Source: Diphasiastrum complanatum (taxonomy: Eukaryota; Streptophyta; Lycopodiopsida; Lycopodiales; Lycopodiaceae). Taken from it: a stretch of 64,000 bases of DNA. The stretch lies in assembly GCA_029204225.1 (NCBI GenBank), contig CM055092.1:86352032-86416031 (forward strand), read 5' to 3'. Below are positions 59,541-64,000 of this stretch, one piece after another. The position numbers and the translations under genes were made by a program. The notes under the pieces are model-generated. The model was not told where the DNA came from. It searched no databases and was given only the letters and a program-made list of their open reading frames with translations. Each line of letters starts with the position of its first letter. The stretch's first letter is position 1.

Positions 59541-64000
<4,460 letters not shown>

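Overview
The window looks like repeat-dense DNA from the nuclear genome of a land plant. It is packed with Ty1/copia and Ty3/gypsy LTR retrotransposons whose primer-binding sites match plant initiator tRNA-Met. It also carries two decayed Mutator-like (MULE) transposase genes, long (GA)n arrays and a TATA-driven fragment of a MOSC-domain gene. The mix of transposase types and a Penelope-like reverse transcriptase would suit a seed-free plant such as a fern, lycophyte or bryophyte, but that is only an impression. No intact host gene, rRNA, tRNA or CRISPR array was found, and nearly every coding region is a pseudogene. Element names (copia-A, gypsy-B and so on) are local labels only.

Layout, 1-31 kb. 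A gypsy element on + (gypsy-A, 1-10740) is split by a complete but dead copia element on - (copia-A1, 2850-9371) with two LTRs, PBS, PPT and a near-perfect 5-bp target duplication. A decayed MULE gene follows on - (10.7-13.5 kb), then a fold-back repeat (13.95-14.06 kb). Next come gypsy-B on - (14.4-17.25 kb, gag with a (GA)n leader) and an LTR into which a solo copia-A LTR has jumped (17723-18789, perfect TSD). Gypsy-C on - (19-20.8 kb) is internally deleted. A copia-A fragment on + (20.86-22.45 kb) abuts a largely preserved copia-B on - (22.45-27.8 kb), which is inserted in gypsy-D (27.8-30.3 kb, -).

Layout, 31-64 kb. A quieter AT-rich stretch holds a MITE-like hairpin element (31.3 kb), the promoter and first codons of a MOSC gene (32.46-32.64 kb) and a very old copia remnant (34.9-36.06 kb). 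After it come a rearranged copia-A copy with an internal inversion (39.4-42.06 kb), a second MITE copy (42.3 kb) and a copia RNase H scrap (43.1-43.4 kb). A Penelope-like RT whose frame contains a (CT)n array lies at 43.6-44.9 kb. A copia-C element (47.2 to about 51.1 kb), a second decayed MULE gene (51.1-54.3 kb), a SINE-like Pol III head (55.96 kb) and a second gypsy-B leader/gag scrap (56.1-57 kb) follow. The rest is a GC-richer LTR-like block (57.3-58 kb) and anonymous DNA with a compound (TG)n(GA)n array.

How the parts relate: nothing here forms a pathway. The content is a stratigraphy of transposition, in which nested insertions, solo-LTR formation, internal deletions and an inversion give a partial relative chronology (gypsy-A before copia-A1; the 17.25-18.99 kb LTR before the solo LTR; gypsy-D before copia-B).
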